This document shows, in pieces, positions 8,943-18,370 of a DNA stretch of 64,000 bases (its first letter is position 1; each line of letters opens with the position of its first letter). The translations under genes and the position numbers were made by a program. This stretch comes from Bacteroidota bacterium (GTDB lineage Bacteria; Bacteroidota; Bacteroidia; 2-12-FULL-35-15): contig CANIQT010000009.1 of assembly GCA_947469885.1 (NCBI GenBank), positions 1 through 64,000 on the forward strand, written 5' to 3'. The notes beneath the pieces were generated by a model, which saw only the letters and a program-made list of their open reading frames with translations, searched no databases and was not told the origin of the DNA.

Positions 8943-11255
8943 TTATTCAACCTTATCCGAAGCAAGATGTCCGGCAATAGCAAATTTGATTTCGCTGTAG
9001 GTAAACTCATCGCCCAGCTCATTTTTTATCTGCCCGAAAAACAAAGTGTTTAATTTTTTTGCTGTTGCAATAATTTTTTCTGCCTTTGCATCCGAAATAA
9101 AATCACTGCCTTTCAATTCTCCTTTTGCAACATAATGCGCCAAATGCCCTTCTACAGTGCCTGTAGTCACTTTTCGTTCTTGTGCAATTTCCAAAATAGT
9201 TTTCCCTGCTTTGTAAAATTTAAGTGTTTCTAATTTAGTATCTATTTTTTCTTTCGGGTCTGCCTTCGGTTTCCGCACTCTTGGTTTGCGCTCTTTCACT
9301 ATCGTTTCTGTTCTTCCTTTTTTGCCTGTTTGCAGTGGCATATTATTTATCTGGCTCAGCAGCTCATCGCGCTCCGCGTTTTTATACAATCGTTTTACAT
9401 CAGCACCTGTAAACTCCTTATCCGAAATGGTGGTCTCCACAACAAATGCTGATTTGCTAATCATTTTCAACTGTTCATAAAACAAAATTTCCAAGTCCAA
9501 CAACTCTTGTAAGTATGTTTTAATTTTCTTTTCCGTTTTAATTTTTTCAATATGTTTAAATATATGTTTCGACAACAATCTCAATTCGGGTTTGAAATAA
9601 TCAGAGGCAGCAATTGTTCTTTTGTGCAGAAACTCCAAGTACCCTTCCTGTTTTCCTTCAATAATCTGCGCCACCTGAACTTTAAATTTATCGGCAATTG
9701 GCTTCATTTCTTCTACTTGTTTTTCCAAATCCTTTGCCCACGCATGGTGTTTTTGTTTCACCGATTTTGTTTCATCCACTTTTGTATAACTGTCAGCATG
9801 TTCCTGCACTTCCTTTAGTAATGCAGAAAAATCAAAACATTTCAGAATAAAACTTTTCAGATAAACAATTGTTTCGTTTGATAAAATATGCGAAAGGTTT
9901 TGCTCTTCACTTTGTGTTTTCGAATAATCAGCAATTTTCACATCATTGCTTATACTATTTCCATTTACCTGCGATGTAAGCACCAATCCACCAAGAGAGC
10001 GCAACCGCGAAAGAGCCACATACACCTGGCCAGGAGCAAACGCATCTCCAATATCAATAATAGCTTTGTCAAATGTGAGTCCCTGACTCTTGTGCACTGT
10101 TATTGCCCAAGCCAATTTAATCGGATATTGAATAAACTTTCCGCTAATACTTTCTTCAATTTCATTACTCGCCCCATTCATTTTATATCTAATATTTTCC
10201 CAAGTGTAAGGCTCCACAATAATTTTATTTCCAGTATCATTAAAAGTAACTTCAATACTCTCCTCTGTCAAGGATGATACCACACCAATCTTGCCATTAA
10301 AAAACCGCTGCTGACCTGTAGGGTCATTTTTTACAAACATTACTTGCGCTCCTTTTTTTAGTTCTAATGTTTTTTCGAGGGGATACGAATTTTCGTTAAA
10401 GTCGTCTTCAATTTTTGCATTAAACAAAAAAGAGTTGCCCGGCAATCGTTCAATAAAACTTTTATTCAACTCGTTTGCTTTGTAATTATGAGTCGTAAGT
10501 GTAATGTAATTTTCTTCGGGCGATGCTTTAAAATTAGGTTTGTAATAAGTATTCAATAAGGTGTAATCAGCTGTTGTCAAAACATTATCCCGCAGATGAG
10601 CCAACAGGGTAATAAAAGTTTCGTCTGCTTGCCGGTATATTTTAGCAAGTTCAATATATACTGGTTTAGTTTGCTGCAACACTCTTGAATCAAAAAAATA
10701 AATGCTTTTGTAAAAAGGTTTTAGCACTTCCCATTCATTGTCTTTTGCCACTGGTGGCAACTGCAACAAATCACCAATAAATAAAATCTGCACCCCCCCA
10801 AAAGGCAAATGATTTTTTCTTCTCACATGACGTAATATCAAATCAATGGCATCTAGCAAATCTGCCCGAAGCATACTTACTTCGTCAATAATTAATAATT
10901 CCAGTTCTCGCAACAATTTTCTTTTTGCATCAAACATTTGCAAATTCTTGATGAGAGAAGTGGGGTCGCTCACTCTCGAATGTTCGTTATAGGCTCTTGA
11001 TATTTGAATTTCGGGAATAAAATTTCCGAATGGCAATTGAAATAACGAATGTAGTGTTACTCCTTTTGCATTAATGGCAGCAATACCCGTTGGTGCAGCC
11101 ACAATACATTTTTTGTAAGTATTATTTACGATGTGATGAAGGAGGGTCGTTTTACCTGTTCCGGCCTTTCCGGTCAGAAATATATTTTTATTCGTTTGGC
11201 TGATAAATTTTGACACAAATTCAGCAGGCTCCAAATCAGTTTTTATAATTTCCAT
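8943..11255 (-). CDS. Pif1-like helicase with C-terminal helix-turn-helix
   Basis: 770 aa. The N-terminal ~430 residues are a superfamily 1 helicase of Pif1/RecD2 type: Walker A GKAGTGKTT, Walker B LIIDEVSML, and the C-terminal motif WAITVHKSQGLTFDKAIIDI with VALSRLRS. Residues about 480-620 are lysine-rich and probably helical. The C-terminus (about 685-770) contains an HTH_40-like domain (TLKFYKAGKTILEIAQERKV). It probably unwinds DNA at difficult structures. The start MEIIKTDLEPAEF is plausible. DUF1456 lies 9 bases upstream, so the two are likely cotranscribed. Family call firm, physiological role inferred. Confidence 0.88.
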   Translation of the reverse strand: MEIIKTDLEPAEFVSKFISQTNKNIFLTGKAGTGKTTLLHHIVNNTYKKCIVAAPTGIAAINAKGVTLHSLFQLPFGNFIPEIQISRAYNEHSRVSDPTSLIKNLQMFDAKRKLLRELELLIIDEVSMLRADLLDAIDLILRHVRRKNHLPFGGVQILFIGDLLQLPPVAKDNEWEVLKPFYKSIYFFDSRVLQQTKPVYIELAKIYRQADETFITLLAHLRDNVLTTADYTLLNTYYKPNFKASPEENYITLTTHNYKANELNKSFIERLPGNSFLFNAKIEDDFNENSYPLEKTLELKKGAQVMFVKNDPTGQQRFFNGKIGVVSSLTEESIEVTFNDTGNKIIVEPYTWENIRYKMNGASNEIEESISGKFIQYPIKLAWAITVHKSQGLTFDKAIIDIGDAFAPGQVYVALSRLRSLGGLVLTSQVNGNSISNDVKIADYSKTQSEEQNLSHILSNETIVYLKSFILKCFDFSALLKEVQEHADSYTKVDETKSVKQKHHAWAKDLEKQVEEMKPIADKFKVQVAQIIEGKQEGYLEFLHKRTIAASDYFKPELRLLSKHIFKHIEKIKTEKKIKTYLQELLDLEILFYEQLKMISKSAFVVETTISDKEFTGADVKRLYKNAERDELLSQINNMPLQTGKKGRTETIVKERKPRVRKPKADPKEKIDTKLETLKFYKAGKTILEIAQERKVTTGTVEGHLAHYVAKGELKGSDFISDAKAEKIIATAKKLNTLFFGQIKNELGDEFTYSEIKFAIAGHLASDKVE

Positions 11256-11264
11256 TACATAAAA

Positions 11265-11510
11265 TTATTTTTTCGGTTGATTTTTAGGAGGCATAGGTCC
11301 CCGCTTGTAAATAATCAACCCGTTAAGGAAATTACGCAACAACTGGTCTCCGCATTCGATATAATTAGGATGGTCGGGTTTGCGGTAGAGTGCATTCAAT
11401 TCGCTTTTCGAAATTTCGAAATCGGCTAATTTTAAAATCTTTACCACGTCCTCATCTTTTAATTCGAGAGCAACACGCAGTTTTTTTAGTATGTCATTAT
11501 TGGTTAACAT
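11265..11510 (-). CDS. DUF1456 family protein (YehS-like)
   Basis: 81 aa. MLTNNDILKKLRVALELKDEDVV followed by the tail SKSELNALYRKPDHPNY fits DUF1456, small proteins of unknown biochemical function; E. coli YehS has two copies of the module and this protein one. The lysine- and proline-rich C-terminus looks disordered. It is the first gene of a probable two-gene operon with the Pif1-like helicase. Confidence 0.85.
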   Translation of the reverse strand: MLTNNDILKKLRVALELKDEDVVKILKLADFEISKSELNALYRKPDHPNYIECGDQLLRNFLNGLIIYKRGPMPPKNQPKK

Positions 11511-11618
11511 GGTTGTTTTAGATTGTCTGTAAATGTAAAAATAAAAATTGGAACGGTTTATGTAATTAAACCTTTATCAAAAAATAAAGTCTTAGAGTTG
11601 TATTTAAAATTAAACAAA

Positions 11619-12821
11619 ATGAAAAAGTTATTTTTATCCATCGTCCTCATCGGAAGCAGTTTTATTACCTCTTCTGTTTATTCTCAAAGTCAGATTAAAG
11701 ATTCGCTTGGCTTGCCTGGTGATAACCTTAATCTTTATGGGGTGTTAGACCTCTTTCAGCAATCCAAAACATTGGAGGAATTCGAAAACAAATTAAATGC
11801 TCAGGATTCGAAAGTCAATAACCTTGATTTGAACGGAGATAATAAAATCGACTATATTAAAATAGTTGATAATGCGCAGGGTACCTCCCATGCCATTGTT
11901 TTGAAGGATGAGATTAGCGAAAAAGAATTGCAGGATGTTGCCGTAATAGAAGTAGATAAAGACAAGGACGGGAAGATTACCATGCAGATTGTTGGGGACG
12001 AAGAACTGTATGGAAAAAATTATATAGTGGAGCCCAAAGACGAAACTCCTAAAGACAACACTGCTGGTGGCACACCAAATCCGGGTTATACAGGTGGCAA
12101 CCAAACCACTGTAGTAAATAATACCACCAATAATTATTATGATAATGATAACTATCCTGATAATTATTATGGAGGTGCTGTTTACTATCCTGTAAACACT
12201 TGGTACATGTGGGATTTCCTCTATGCTCCAACTTATGTGGTATATGTGTCGCCATGGCATTGGGGTTATTATCCTCACTATTGGAATCCGTGGGTTCCTT
12301 GGTACTGGCACGAATATTATGGTTTTCATTACCATCATTATGCATATTATCACAGGTCGTATGCTTACCGTGCAACCGTTGCACATGGATTTTATGGTCC
12401 TCACAGAAGTGTTTCTGTAACGGTAGTTCAGCACCGGAATTCAGGAACCTACCGCACTACTTATCAAAGACGTGATTTATTAAATAAATCAATGAATGAA
12501 AATAAAGCAGTGAGAACTCGCGACCATAACCAGAACAAGCAGGAGCACCGAAGCAGGGATTCAAAAGAGCCGGATATTAATCAGCGGAGTGAACATAAAA
12601 CAAACGACATTTCTCAGCGCGATAACAAACAGGAGAGAACAAACGAGCCCAAAAACAATACAAGAGAGAATAAACAGGAAAGACATAATGAGCAGGCAAA
12701 ACCAAACCGCTCGGAGCGGAAGTCAGAGAAAACGCAACAACGTTCTCAGCAAAAATCTCAGCCGCAACAAAAAAGTCAGCCGAGACAAAACAATTCTGGT
12801 GGCGGAGGAAAAAGAAAGTAG
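11619..12821 (+). CDS. secreted protein with Ca-binding-like loops, His/Tyr/Trp-rich core and basic Gln tail
   Basis: 400 aa from the ATG at 11619; the frame opens at 11523, but the extension lacks a signal peptide while MKKLFLSIVLIGSSFITSSVYS is a clear one. Residues about 60-120 contain two EF-hand-like loops (DLNGDNKIDY, DKDKDGKIT). A middle block (about 165-260) is extremely rich in Tyr, Trp, His and Pro (WHWGYYPHYWNPWVPWYWHE). The last 110 residues are rich in Gln, Asn, Arg and Lys and probably disordered. No enzyme family recognised. Similar secreted proteins are common in Bacteroidota; function unknown. A bidirectional terminator follows. Confidence 0.8.
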   Translation: MKKLFLSIVLIGSSFITSSVYSQSQIKDSLGLPGDNLNLYGVLDLFQQSKTLEEFENKLNAQDSKVNNLDLNGDNKIDYIKIVDNAQGTSHAIVLKDEISEKELQDVAVIEVDKDKDGKITMQIVGDEELYGKNYIVEPKDETPKDNTAGGTPNPGYTGGNQTTVVNNTTNNYYDNDNYPDNYYGGAVYYPVNTWYMWDFLYAPTYVVYVSPWHWGYYPHYWNPWVPWYWHEYYGFHYHHYAYYHRSYAYRATVAHGFYGPHRSVSVTVVQHRNSGTYRTTYQRRDLLNKSMNENKAVRTRDHNQNKQEHRSRDSKEPDINQRSEHKTNDISQRDNKQERTNEPKNNTRENKQERHNEQAKPNRSERKSEKTQQRSQQKSQPQQKSQPRQNNSGGGGKRK

Positions 12822-12852
12822 AAGTTGATGTAAGTTATAATTAGAATAAAAT

Positions 12853-12883
12853 AAAAAGTCCTGCAAAATTGCAGGACTTTTTT
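12853..12883. terminator. bidirectional intrinsic terminator
   Basis: AAAGTCCTGCAA (12855-12866) pairs perfectly with TTGCAGGACTTT (12869-12880), flanked by A-run and T-run on the two sides. It separates the convergent gene ending at 12821 from the E1 gene ending at 12928 and can serve both. Confidence 0.9.
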
Positions 12884-12927
12884 AGTAATAAATCATTTTT
12901 AATTTGATAATTTGTGACACTGACTTT

Positions 12928-15030
12928 TTAGTAATTCAACAACTCCCCAATTGCTTTCGCAACCTTAGTTGCGTTGGGCAACATGGTTGTTTCCAAAGTT
13001 GAATTCAAAGGAATGGCAGGTAAATTTTCAGCACCAATGACTTCAACAGGAGCATCCAGAAATTCAAAACATAATTTCGAAATTCTTCCTGCCAGTGCCT
13101 GTGCAAATCCATTGTTATAAGGTTCTTCGGTAAGTACCATACATCTCCCATGTTTTATTACAGAAGCTAAAATGGTTTCTTCATCTAATGGCATGAGTGT
13201 ACGCAAATCAATTATTTCTACCTGTTCAGGAAAATCTTTTGCAGCATTTTTTGCCCAATATACTCCCATTCCATAAGTAATTATTGTGATTGTTGATTGT
13301 TGATTGTTGATTGTTGATTGTTGAACAACCCTTGCTTTTCCAAGCGGAATAATATAATCTTCATCTGGCTCAATTGTTTTTGCATCCTCTGTTCCTTTTA
13401 TTTTACTCCAATAAAGCCCTTTGTGTTCAAGCATGATTACAGGGTTAGGATCATAATAGGCAGCTTTCATCAACCCTTTCAAATCAGCACCTGTAGAAGG
13501 ATAACATATTTTTATTCCACGAATATTTGCCAGCACACTTTCCACACTTGACGAATGATAAGGACCACCACTACCATAAGCACCAATTGGCACACGGATA
13601 ATACAGCTCACAGGCCATTTGCCATTTGACAAATAACACGAACGGCTTACTTCAGTAAACAACTGATTTAGTCCGGGCCATATATAATCTGCAAACTGCA
13701 CTTCCACGATAGGTTTGCAGCCTGTGGCACTCATGCCCACTGTACTACCAATAATAAATGCTTCCTGAATAGGAGTATTAAAAACACGATGGTCGCCATA
13801 CGTTTGTGCTAATGTAGCTGCTTCACGAAACACTCCGCCCAGTCTGCCACCCACATCTTGTCCGTAAAGCAAACATTCAGGATGTTTTGCCATCAGTTCG
13901 CGAATCGCAAACAAAGCCGAATCTACCATTACTGTTTTTTCTTTGCCTGCCGGTTCCCGCTCTCCTTTTTCTTCGGTAACAGGAGTTGGCACAAAATCAT
14001 AATTAAATAAATCTTCGGGGCGGGGGTCTTCGGCAACCAATGCTTTTTGATAATCTTCTTCCACTTTTTCCTTAGCTCGCTTTTCAATCTCCTTTAATTC
14101 TTTCTCTTCAAAACCACTTGCCAGCATATAATTGCGCAGTTTCGGAAAAGGGTCTTTTGTTTGCGCTTCTTCCAAATCATCTCTGTACCACTCTTTACGA
14201 ACGCCCGAAGTATGATGATTGAGCAACGGAACTTTTGCATGAATCAAAAATGGTCTCCGCTCTTTGCGAATTATTTCTATGACTTCTTTTATGGTGTTAT
14301 AACATCTCTCAAAATTAGTTCCGTCAATAGTGCGTGTTTCCAGCCCTTTAAAGCCTCTTGCATATTCCGTTGCATCCTGCGCTCGTATCTCTTTTGCACT
14401 TGCCGAAATGTCCCATTCGTTATCCTGAACCAAATAAAGTATCGGCAATTTTTTTAATACTGCCATTTGAAATGCCTCCGAAACCTCACCTTCGGTAATA
14501 CATGCATCACCTAAAGAACAAACTGCAATTGCCCGCTCTTCTTCCTCTCCTTTGGAGATGGTTGAGGTGAGGTTCATTTTTTCTAAATATTGAATTCCCA
14601 TTGCAGCCCCTGTAGTGGGTATCGCCTGCATCCCTGTAGCACTCGACTGCATTGGAATTTTAGGCATATCATCTCTCTTCAAACTTGGATGACAATAGTA
14701 TAAACGCCCACCACTAAATGGGTCATCTCGTTTTGCCATCAATTGAAGCATCAACTCGTACGGCTTTATCCCAATGCCAAGCAACATACTGTCATCACGA
14801 TAGTATGCCGACAAAAAATCCTGTGGTTTCAATTGCAAACCCATCGCCAATTGTATTGCCTCATGTCCACGGGAAGTAGCATGTACATATTTTGCGGTTA
14901 CTTCTTTATTGGTTTCATATAGTTCAGTCATTGCTTTTGCTGTAAACATTAGCTCAAAAGCTTTCACTAATATTTCTTCATTAATAGAAGAATTTATTTT
15001 TCGTTTTTTATCTGTCATTATTTCCTGCAT
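12928..15030 (-). CDS. fused 2-oxoacid dehydrogenase E1 (alpha-beta), ThDP-dependent
   Basis: 700 aa. The N-terminal half (about 15-340) is E1-alpha, with the thiamine diphosphate motif beginning GDACITEGEVSEAF; the C-terminal half (about 365-700) is E1-beta (ALFAIRELMAKHPECLLYGQDVGGRLGGVF). It decarboxylates a 2-oxo acid and passes the acyl group to an E2 lipoyl protein; the branched-chain complex is most likely in Bacteroidota, but the substrate is not certain. Two in-frame repeat-derived insertions are visible: residues 152-165 (LTSTISKGEEEE) from a palindromic element, and 570-581 (QQSTINNQQSTI) from 7-bp repeats. An alternative ATG lies at 15018. Confidence 0.9.
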   Translation of the reverse strand: MQEIMTDKKRKINSSINEEILVKAFELMFTAKAMTELYETNKEVTAKYVHATSRGHEAIQLAMGLQLKPQDFLSAYYRDDSMLLGIGIKPYELMLQLMAKRDDPFSGGRLYYCHPSLKRDDMPKIPMQSSATGMQAIPTTGAAMGIQYLEKMNLTSTISKGEEEERAIAVCSLGDACITEGEVSEAFQMAVLKKLPILYLVQDNEWDISASAKEIRAQDATEYARGFKGLETRTIDGTNFERCYNTIKEVIEIIRKERRPFLIHAKVPLLNHHTSGVRKEWYRDDLEEAQTKDPFPKLRNYMLASGFEEKELKEIEKRAKEKVEEDYQKALVAEDPRPEDLFNYDFVPTPVTEEKGEREPAGKEKTVMVDSALFAIRELMAKHPECLLYGQDVGGRLGGVFREAATLAQTYGDHRVFNTPIQEAFIIGSTVGMSATGCKPIVEVQFADYIWPGLNQLFTEVSRSCYLSNGKWPVSCIIRVPIGAYGSGGPYHSSSVESVLANIRGIKICYPSTGADLKGLMKAAYYDPNPVIMLEHKGLYWSKIKGTEDAKTIEPDEDYIIPLGKARVVQQSTINNQQSTITIITYGMGVYWAKNAAKDFPEQVEIIDLRTLMPLDEETILASVIKHGRCMVLTEEPYNNGFAQALAGRISKLCFEFLDAPVEVIGAENLPAIPLNSTLETTMLPNATKVAKAIGELLNY
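13288..13322. repeat. 7-bp repeats inside the E1 gene
   Basis: Five perfect GATTGTT units (35 bp) in frame with the E1-beta half, encoding the Gln/Asn-rich stretch at residues 570-581. Confidence 0.9.
14536..14574. repeat. palindromic element inside the E1 gene
   Basis: On the coding strand it contains CCTCACCTCAACCATCTCC then AAAGGAGAGG, closely matching the CCTCACC...CTCC/GGAG palindromes between the AsmA-like gene and aroC (23310-23462). Encodes residues 152-165. Confidence 0.65.
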
Positions 15031-15122
15031 GGCATAAAAGAAATTTTTTTCCTGTCCGACAAAAGTAGAATAATAATTTTAGAATGAAAATTTACCATTA
15101 TTAAAAAGAGGATATTAATACC

Positions 15123-15130
15123 TACATTTG
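15123..15130 (+). promoter_or_regulatory. Bacteroidota -7 box
   Basis: TACATTTG matches TAnnTTTG, 21 bases before the ATG of the kelch T9SS gene. No clear -33 element. Confidence 0.5.
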
Positions 15131-15150
15131 TTGAAACAAAATTATACATC

Positions 15151-16359
15151 ATGTTCCAAAAGAAATTTATCACACTCCTATTCTTTATCACTCTTCAAAA
15201 AATTGTTCTCTCTCAGTTCTGGCAGCAGATAACTGATTTCCCGGGTCCTAGTCGGGATGACGGAACAAGTTTCGTTATTGGAAATAACGCATACTGCGGC
15301 ACAGGCTTGCAAGATTGGTTTGTTGCCAGCAATGATTTTTATTTGTTTGATATGAGCAATGAAACCTGGAATGCTATTGATTCTTTACCTTTTGGGTCGG
15401 TGCGACAATATGCAACAGGATTTTCAGATAACATATATGGTTATGTTTTTGGTGGAGTAAATGCAGGTATTTATTATAATGATTTATTTATGTATGACCC
15501 TACTACCGGCAACTGGCAAACCAAAACAACAATGCCAGCAACAGGTAGAGCAGGCTCTGCGTGTTTTGTAATAAACGATACTGCTTATATTATTGGGGGA
15601 AGAACAACAAGTGCGGTATCAATAAATGAAGTGTGGGCGTATTGTTTTACCACCGATACATGGATTCAGAAAAATAATTTTCCGTTTGGAGAACGATGGA
15701 GAGCTTCGGCTGTTGCGCAAAACAATAAGGGATATTTAATTTTCGGAATGGATGCAACTTATCATCGGCATAATGAATTAATAGAATACAATCCTACAAC
15801 AAGTATGTGGACTCAAATCAGTACATTCCCTAGCCTAGGCAGGTTGTATGCTTCAATGAAATCTATTTCGGGCGATTTGGTTGTACTCACCGGATTAGAT
15901 ACACTCAATACTTCTTATAATGATATGTGGCGCATCAACTCTACAGGATTGGCTTGGCAACAACTTTCGTCCATTCCATCGGCTGGAAGAAGAGGAGGAA
16001 TGTGTTTTAATAATACAACTACTTTATATTACACAACAGGAATTGACACAAGCAATACAAGATTAAAACAAACTTGGAAAGTAACTAACCCTACCTGCGT
16101 TGAAGAAAATAATTATTCATCAAACATTAGTTGTTATCCTAATCCTACTGATGGAAAATTTATAATTTCTATCCATCAATTGCCAAGTAATTTAAAGCAT
16201 ACGGTAACTATTTATAATTTGCTAGGAAAGATAATTCAATGCTTTGAAATAAACACATCTACGGTAACAATTGACATTAGTGCTCAACCCAAAGGGATGT
16301 ATTTAATAAAAATTCAAAATGAAAGAGGAATGAGAACAGAAAAAATTGTTTATGAATAA
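15151..16359 (+). CDS. kelch-repeat secreted protein with T9SS sorting domain
   Basis: 402 aa. N-terminal signal peptide (MFQKKFITLLFFITLQKIV). Residues about 25-310 hold five to six kelch-type beta-propeller blades (repeats of the type YVFGGVNAGIYYNDLFMYDP, each with GG and an aromatic or Asp-rich strand). The C-terminal ~75 residues form a type A T9SS sorting domain (SCYPNPTDGKF, KGMYLIKIQNERG). Predicted to be exported to the cell surface, where the propeller may bind a partner; its ligand is unknown. It stands alone with its own promoter and converges on yidC with an 18-base gap. Confidence 0.88.
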   Translation: MFQKKFITLLFFITLQKIVLSQFWQQITDFPGPSRDDGTSFVIGNNAYCGTGLQDWFVASNDFYLFDMSNETWNAIDSLPFGSVRQYATGFSDNIYGYVFGGVNAGIYYNDLFMYDPTTGNWQTKTTMPATGRAGSACFVINDTAYIIGGRTTSAVSINEVWAYCFTTDTWIQKNNFPFGERWRASAVAQNNKGYLIFGMDATYHRHNELIEYNPTTSMWTQISTFPSLGRLYASMKSISGDLVVLTGLDTLNTSYNDMWRINSTGLAWQQLSSIPSAGRRGGMCFNNTTTLYYTTGIDTSNTRLKQTWKVTNPTCVEENNYSSNISCYPNPTDGKFIISIHQLPSNLKHTVTIYNLLGKIIQCFEINTSTVTIDISAQPKGMYLIKIQNERGMRTEKIVYE

Positions 16360-16377
16360 ACAATAGTAAACTAATTA

Positions 16378-18270
16378 TTACTTCTTTTTATTAGAAGCCT
16401 GCGCTTGTCTTTCTTTTGTCATCTGTTCAAGCCGTGCCTGAAACTTAGATTGAGAAACAGGTTTCTTTTTATTCTCCTGAATTTTTGCGTGTAGTTTGTC
16501 ATGGTCAATCACATATTTCTGCATCACCCAAGTCTGCCCAAATGTAATCATGTTAGCAAGAAAATAATACCAACTCAATCCAGCTGAATAACTGTTCATA
16601 AACCCAAGAAACATGATTGGCATTAAATACATCATCCATTTCATTCCCGGCATTTGATTTTGTGTGCCCATCAACTGACTGTTGCTCCATGTATATAGCA
16701 ATGTGGAAACGGTCATTAACAAAGCAAATAAGCTAACATGGTCGCCATACCAAGGCACTGCAAATCCGAAGTTGTAAATAGAATCGTAGGTGGACAAATC
16801 GTGAGCCCACAGGAAACCTTGCTGACGCAATTCAATGGATGCAGGAAAGAAATTAAACAAAGCAATTAATATAGGCATTTGCAACAAAACCGGAATACAT
16901 CCTGCCATAGGATTCACACCTGCTTGTTTATACAAAGCCATTGTTGCTTGTTGTTTTTTTACAGCATCTTCGTTCTTAAATTTTTCGTTTATTTCATCTA
17001 TCTCTGGTTTCAATACTTTCATTTTAGCAGAAGAAAGAACTGTTTTGTAAGCAATAGGCAACAATAATAATTTAAGAATAATGGTTAATACCAAAATGAT
17101 GATACCATAATTCATGTGAAAGCTATCTAAGAAATTAAAAATAGGAATAACCAAAAAGCGATTTATCCAACCAAATATTTTCCATCCAAGCGCAATTTGC
17201 TTTTCTAATTCCAAATCATATTTCTTTAACGTTTTATAATGATTAGGACCAAAATAAAAACGCATTCCAAACGAACCATTCTGTTGAGGATTATAAGGAA
17301 TGGATAATTGTGCGGTATAATTTTTCACATACTTTGCCGAAGTATGTTCCATTGCCGTCTCCACTTCAGTATGTTTTTCAAAAGCGTTATCTGCAATAAT
17401 TACTGATGTGAAAAATTGTTGTTTGAATGCTACCCACTTTACCTTGGTGTCGAACGATTTTTTTTCTTCTGTCCCTTCACTTATTTTATCAATATCCTCT
17501 ACATTATTATAATAAACAGTTGATGCACGTTGCTGAGTTTGTTTGTTTTGTTCTTGCATTGGCGTTCGCATCTGCCAGTTGAACTTTAAATCAGAAGATG
17601 TATTGGCAATAATATCCTGCATTCCGGCAGTATTTATTCTGCACCCCATCATGTATTCGTTTCCGGTGATAGAATAAATGTATTCTATGTATTTGCCTTT
17701 GCTGCCCGCATACAAGCGCATAGAAAGGCTTTTGGAACTTGTGCCTGATACACTGAAAGATTCTGCATCAGGAGTAAAATAAAGAGAGTCAGTAGAAAAT
17801 GGTTTATTGTAGGCAGTAAAAGAAATATTTTGTGTAGATGAATCGGCATCAAATAAAATCAGAGGAGTACCGTCATATCGTTTGTAATTCTTTAATTGAA
17901 CAGAAGCAATGCGTCCGCCTTTAGCAGAAACATTTACTTTCATCACTTCATTTTCGATTGTAATTATTTTATTTTCTCCTTTTGAAGCATTAATAAAATC
18001 ACCATAAGCAGAATGCTCGAGTGCAGATTTTGCTGAATCGCTTAAAGTAATAGTTAAATCTGCAGCTGATGAAATGCTTTTATTTGCTGTTGATTTAGAT
18101 GTGCTGGTTTTAAGAGCAAGTTTTACCTTTTGAAGCGAATCGAATTGTACTACAGAATCTTGTAAATGTCTTACCCTTGCTTGCTCCTGTGCCGATGGTT
18201 TGGTAAAAAACATCCAACCTATTAAAATCCCACCAATTATTACGAGACCTATTACCGAATTTCTATCCAT
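16378..18270 (-). CDS. yidC: membrane protein insertase YidC
   Basis: 630 aa. It inserts and folds inner-membrane proteins with or without Sec. A membrane anchor (about 6-22) leads into a periplasmic beta domain (about 85-350), then the conserved Oxa1/YidC core (about 370-590) with segments such as GIIILVLTIILKLLLLPIAY, and a basic C-terminal tail (KKKPVSQSKFQARLEQMTKE). Length and layout fit Gram-negative YidC. A good -7 box lies about 35 bases before the start. The downstream neighbour is convergent. Confidence 0.97.
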   Translation of the reverse strand: MDRNSVIGLVIIGGILIGWMFFTKPSAQEQARVRHLQDSVVQFDSLQKVKLALKTSTSKSTANKSISSAADLTITLSDSAKSALEHSAYGDFINASKGENKIITIENEVMKVNVSAKGGRIASVQLKNYKRYDGTPLILFDADSSTQNISFTAYNKPFSTDSLYFTPDAESFSVSGTSSKSLSMRLYAGSKGKYIEYIYSITGNEYMMGCRINTAGMQDIIANTSSDLKFNWQMRTPMQEQNKQTQQRASTVYYNNVEDIDKISEGTEEKKSFDTKVKWVAFKQQFFTSVIIADNAFEKHTEVETAMEHTSAKYVKNYTAQLSIPYNPQQNGSFGMRFYFGPNHYKTLKKYDLELEKQIALGWKIFGWINRFLVIPIFNFLDSFHMNYGIIILVLTIILKLLLLPIAYKTVLSSAKMKVLKPEIDEINEKFKNEDAVKKQQATMALYKQAGVNPMAGCIPVLLQMPILIALFNFFPASIELRQQGFLWAHDLSTYDSIYNFGFAVPWYGDHVSLFALLMTVSTLLYTWSNSQLMGTQNQMPGMKWMMYLMPIMFLGFMNSYSAGLSWYYFLANMITFGQTWVMQKYVIDHDKLHAKIQENKKKPVSQSKFQARLEQMTKERQAQASNKKK

Positions 18271-18304
18271 TATTATTTATTGTAAATCTGAAAATTTAAG
18301 GGCG

Positions 18305-18312
18305 CAAAGATA
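18305..18312 (-). promoter_or_regulatory. Bacteroidota -7 box for yidC
   Basis: On the minus strand the sequence reads TATCTTTGCGCC, matching TAnnTTTG, 35 bases before the yidC ATG. No obvious -33 TTG. Confidence 0.55.
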
Positions 18313-18370
18313 GTAATAATTTGATGTGGGGTAGGGGTAATTCTATCTCGAAAAGGAAACTAAAATGGTG

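Noticed and set aside
11793-12434. Long antisense frames within the His/Tyr-rich gene
   Set aside because: Low-complexity coding sequence leaves several frames open; no domain or start signal supports them.
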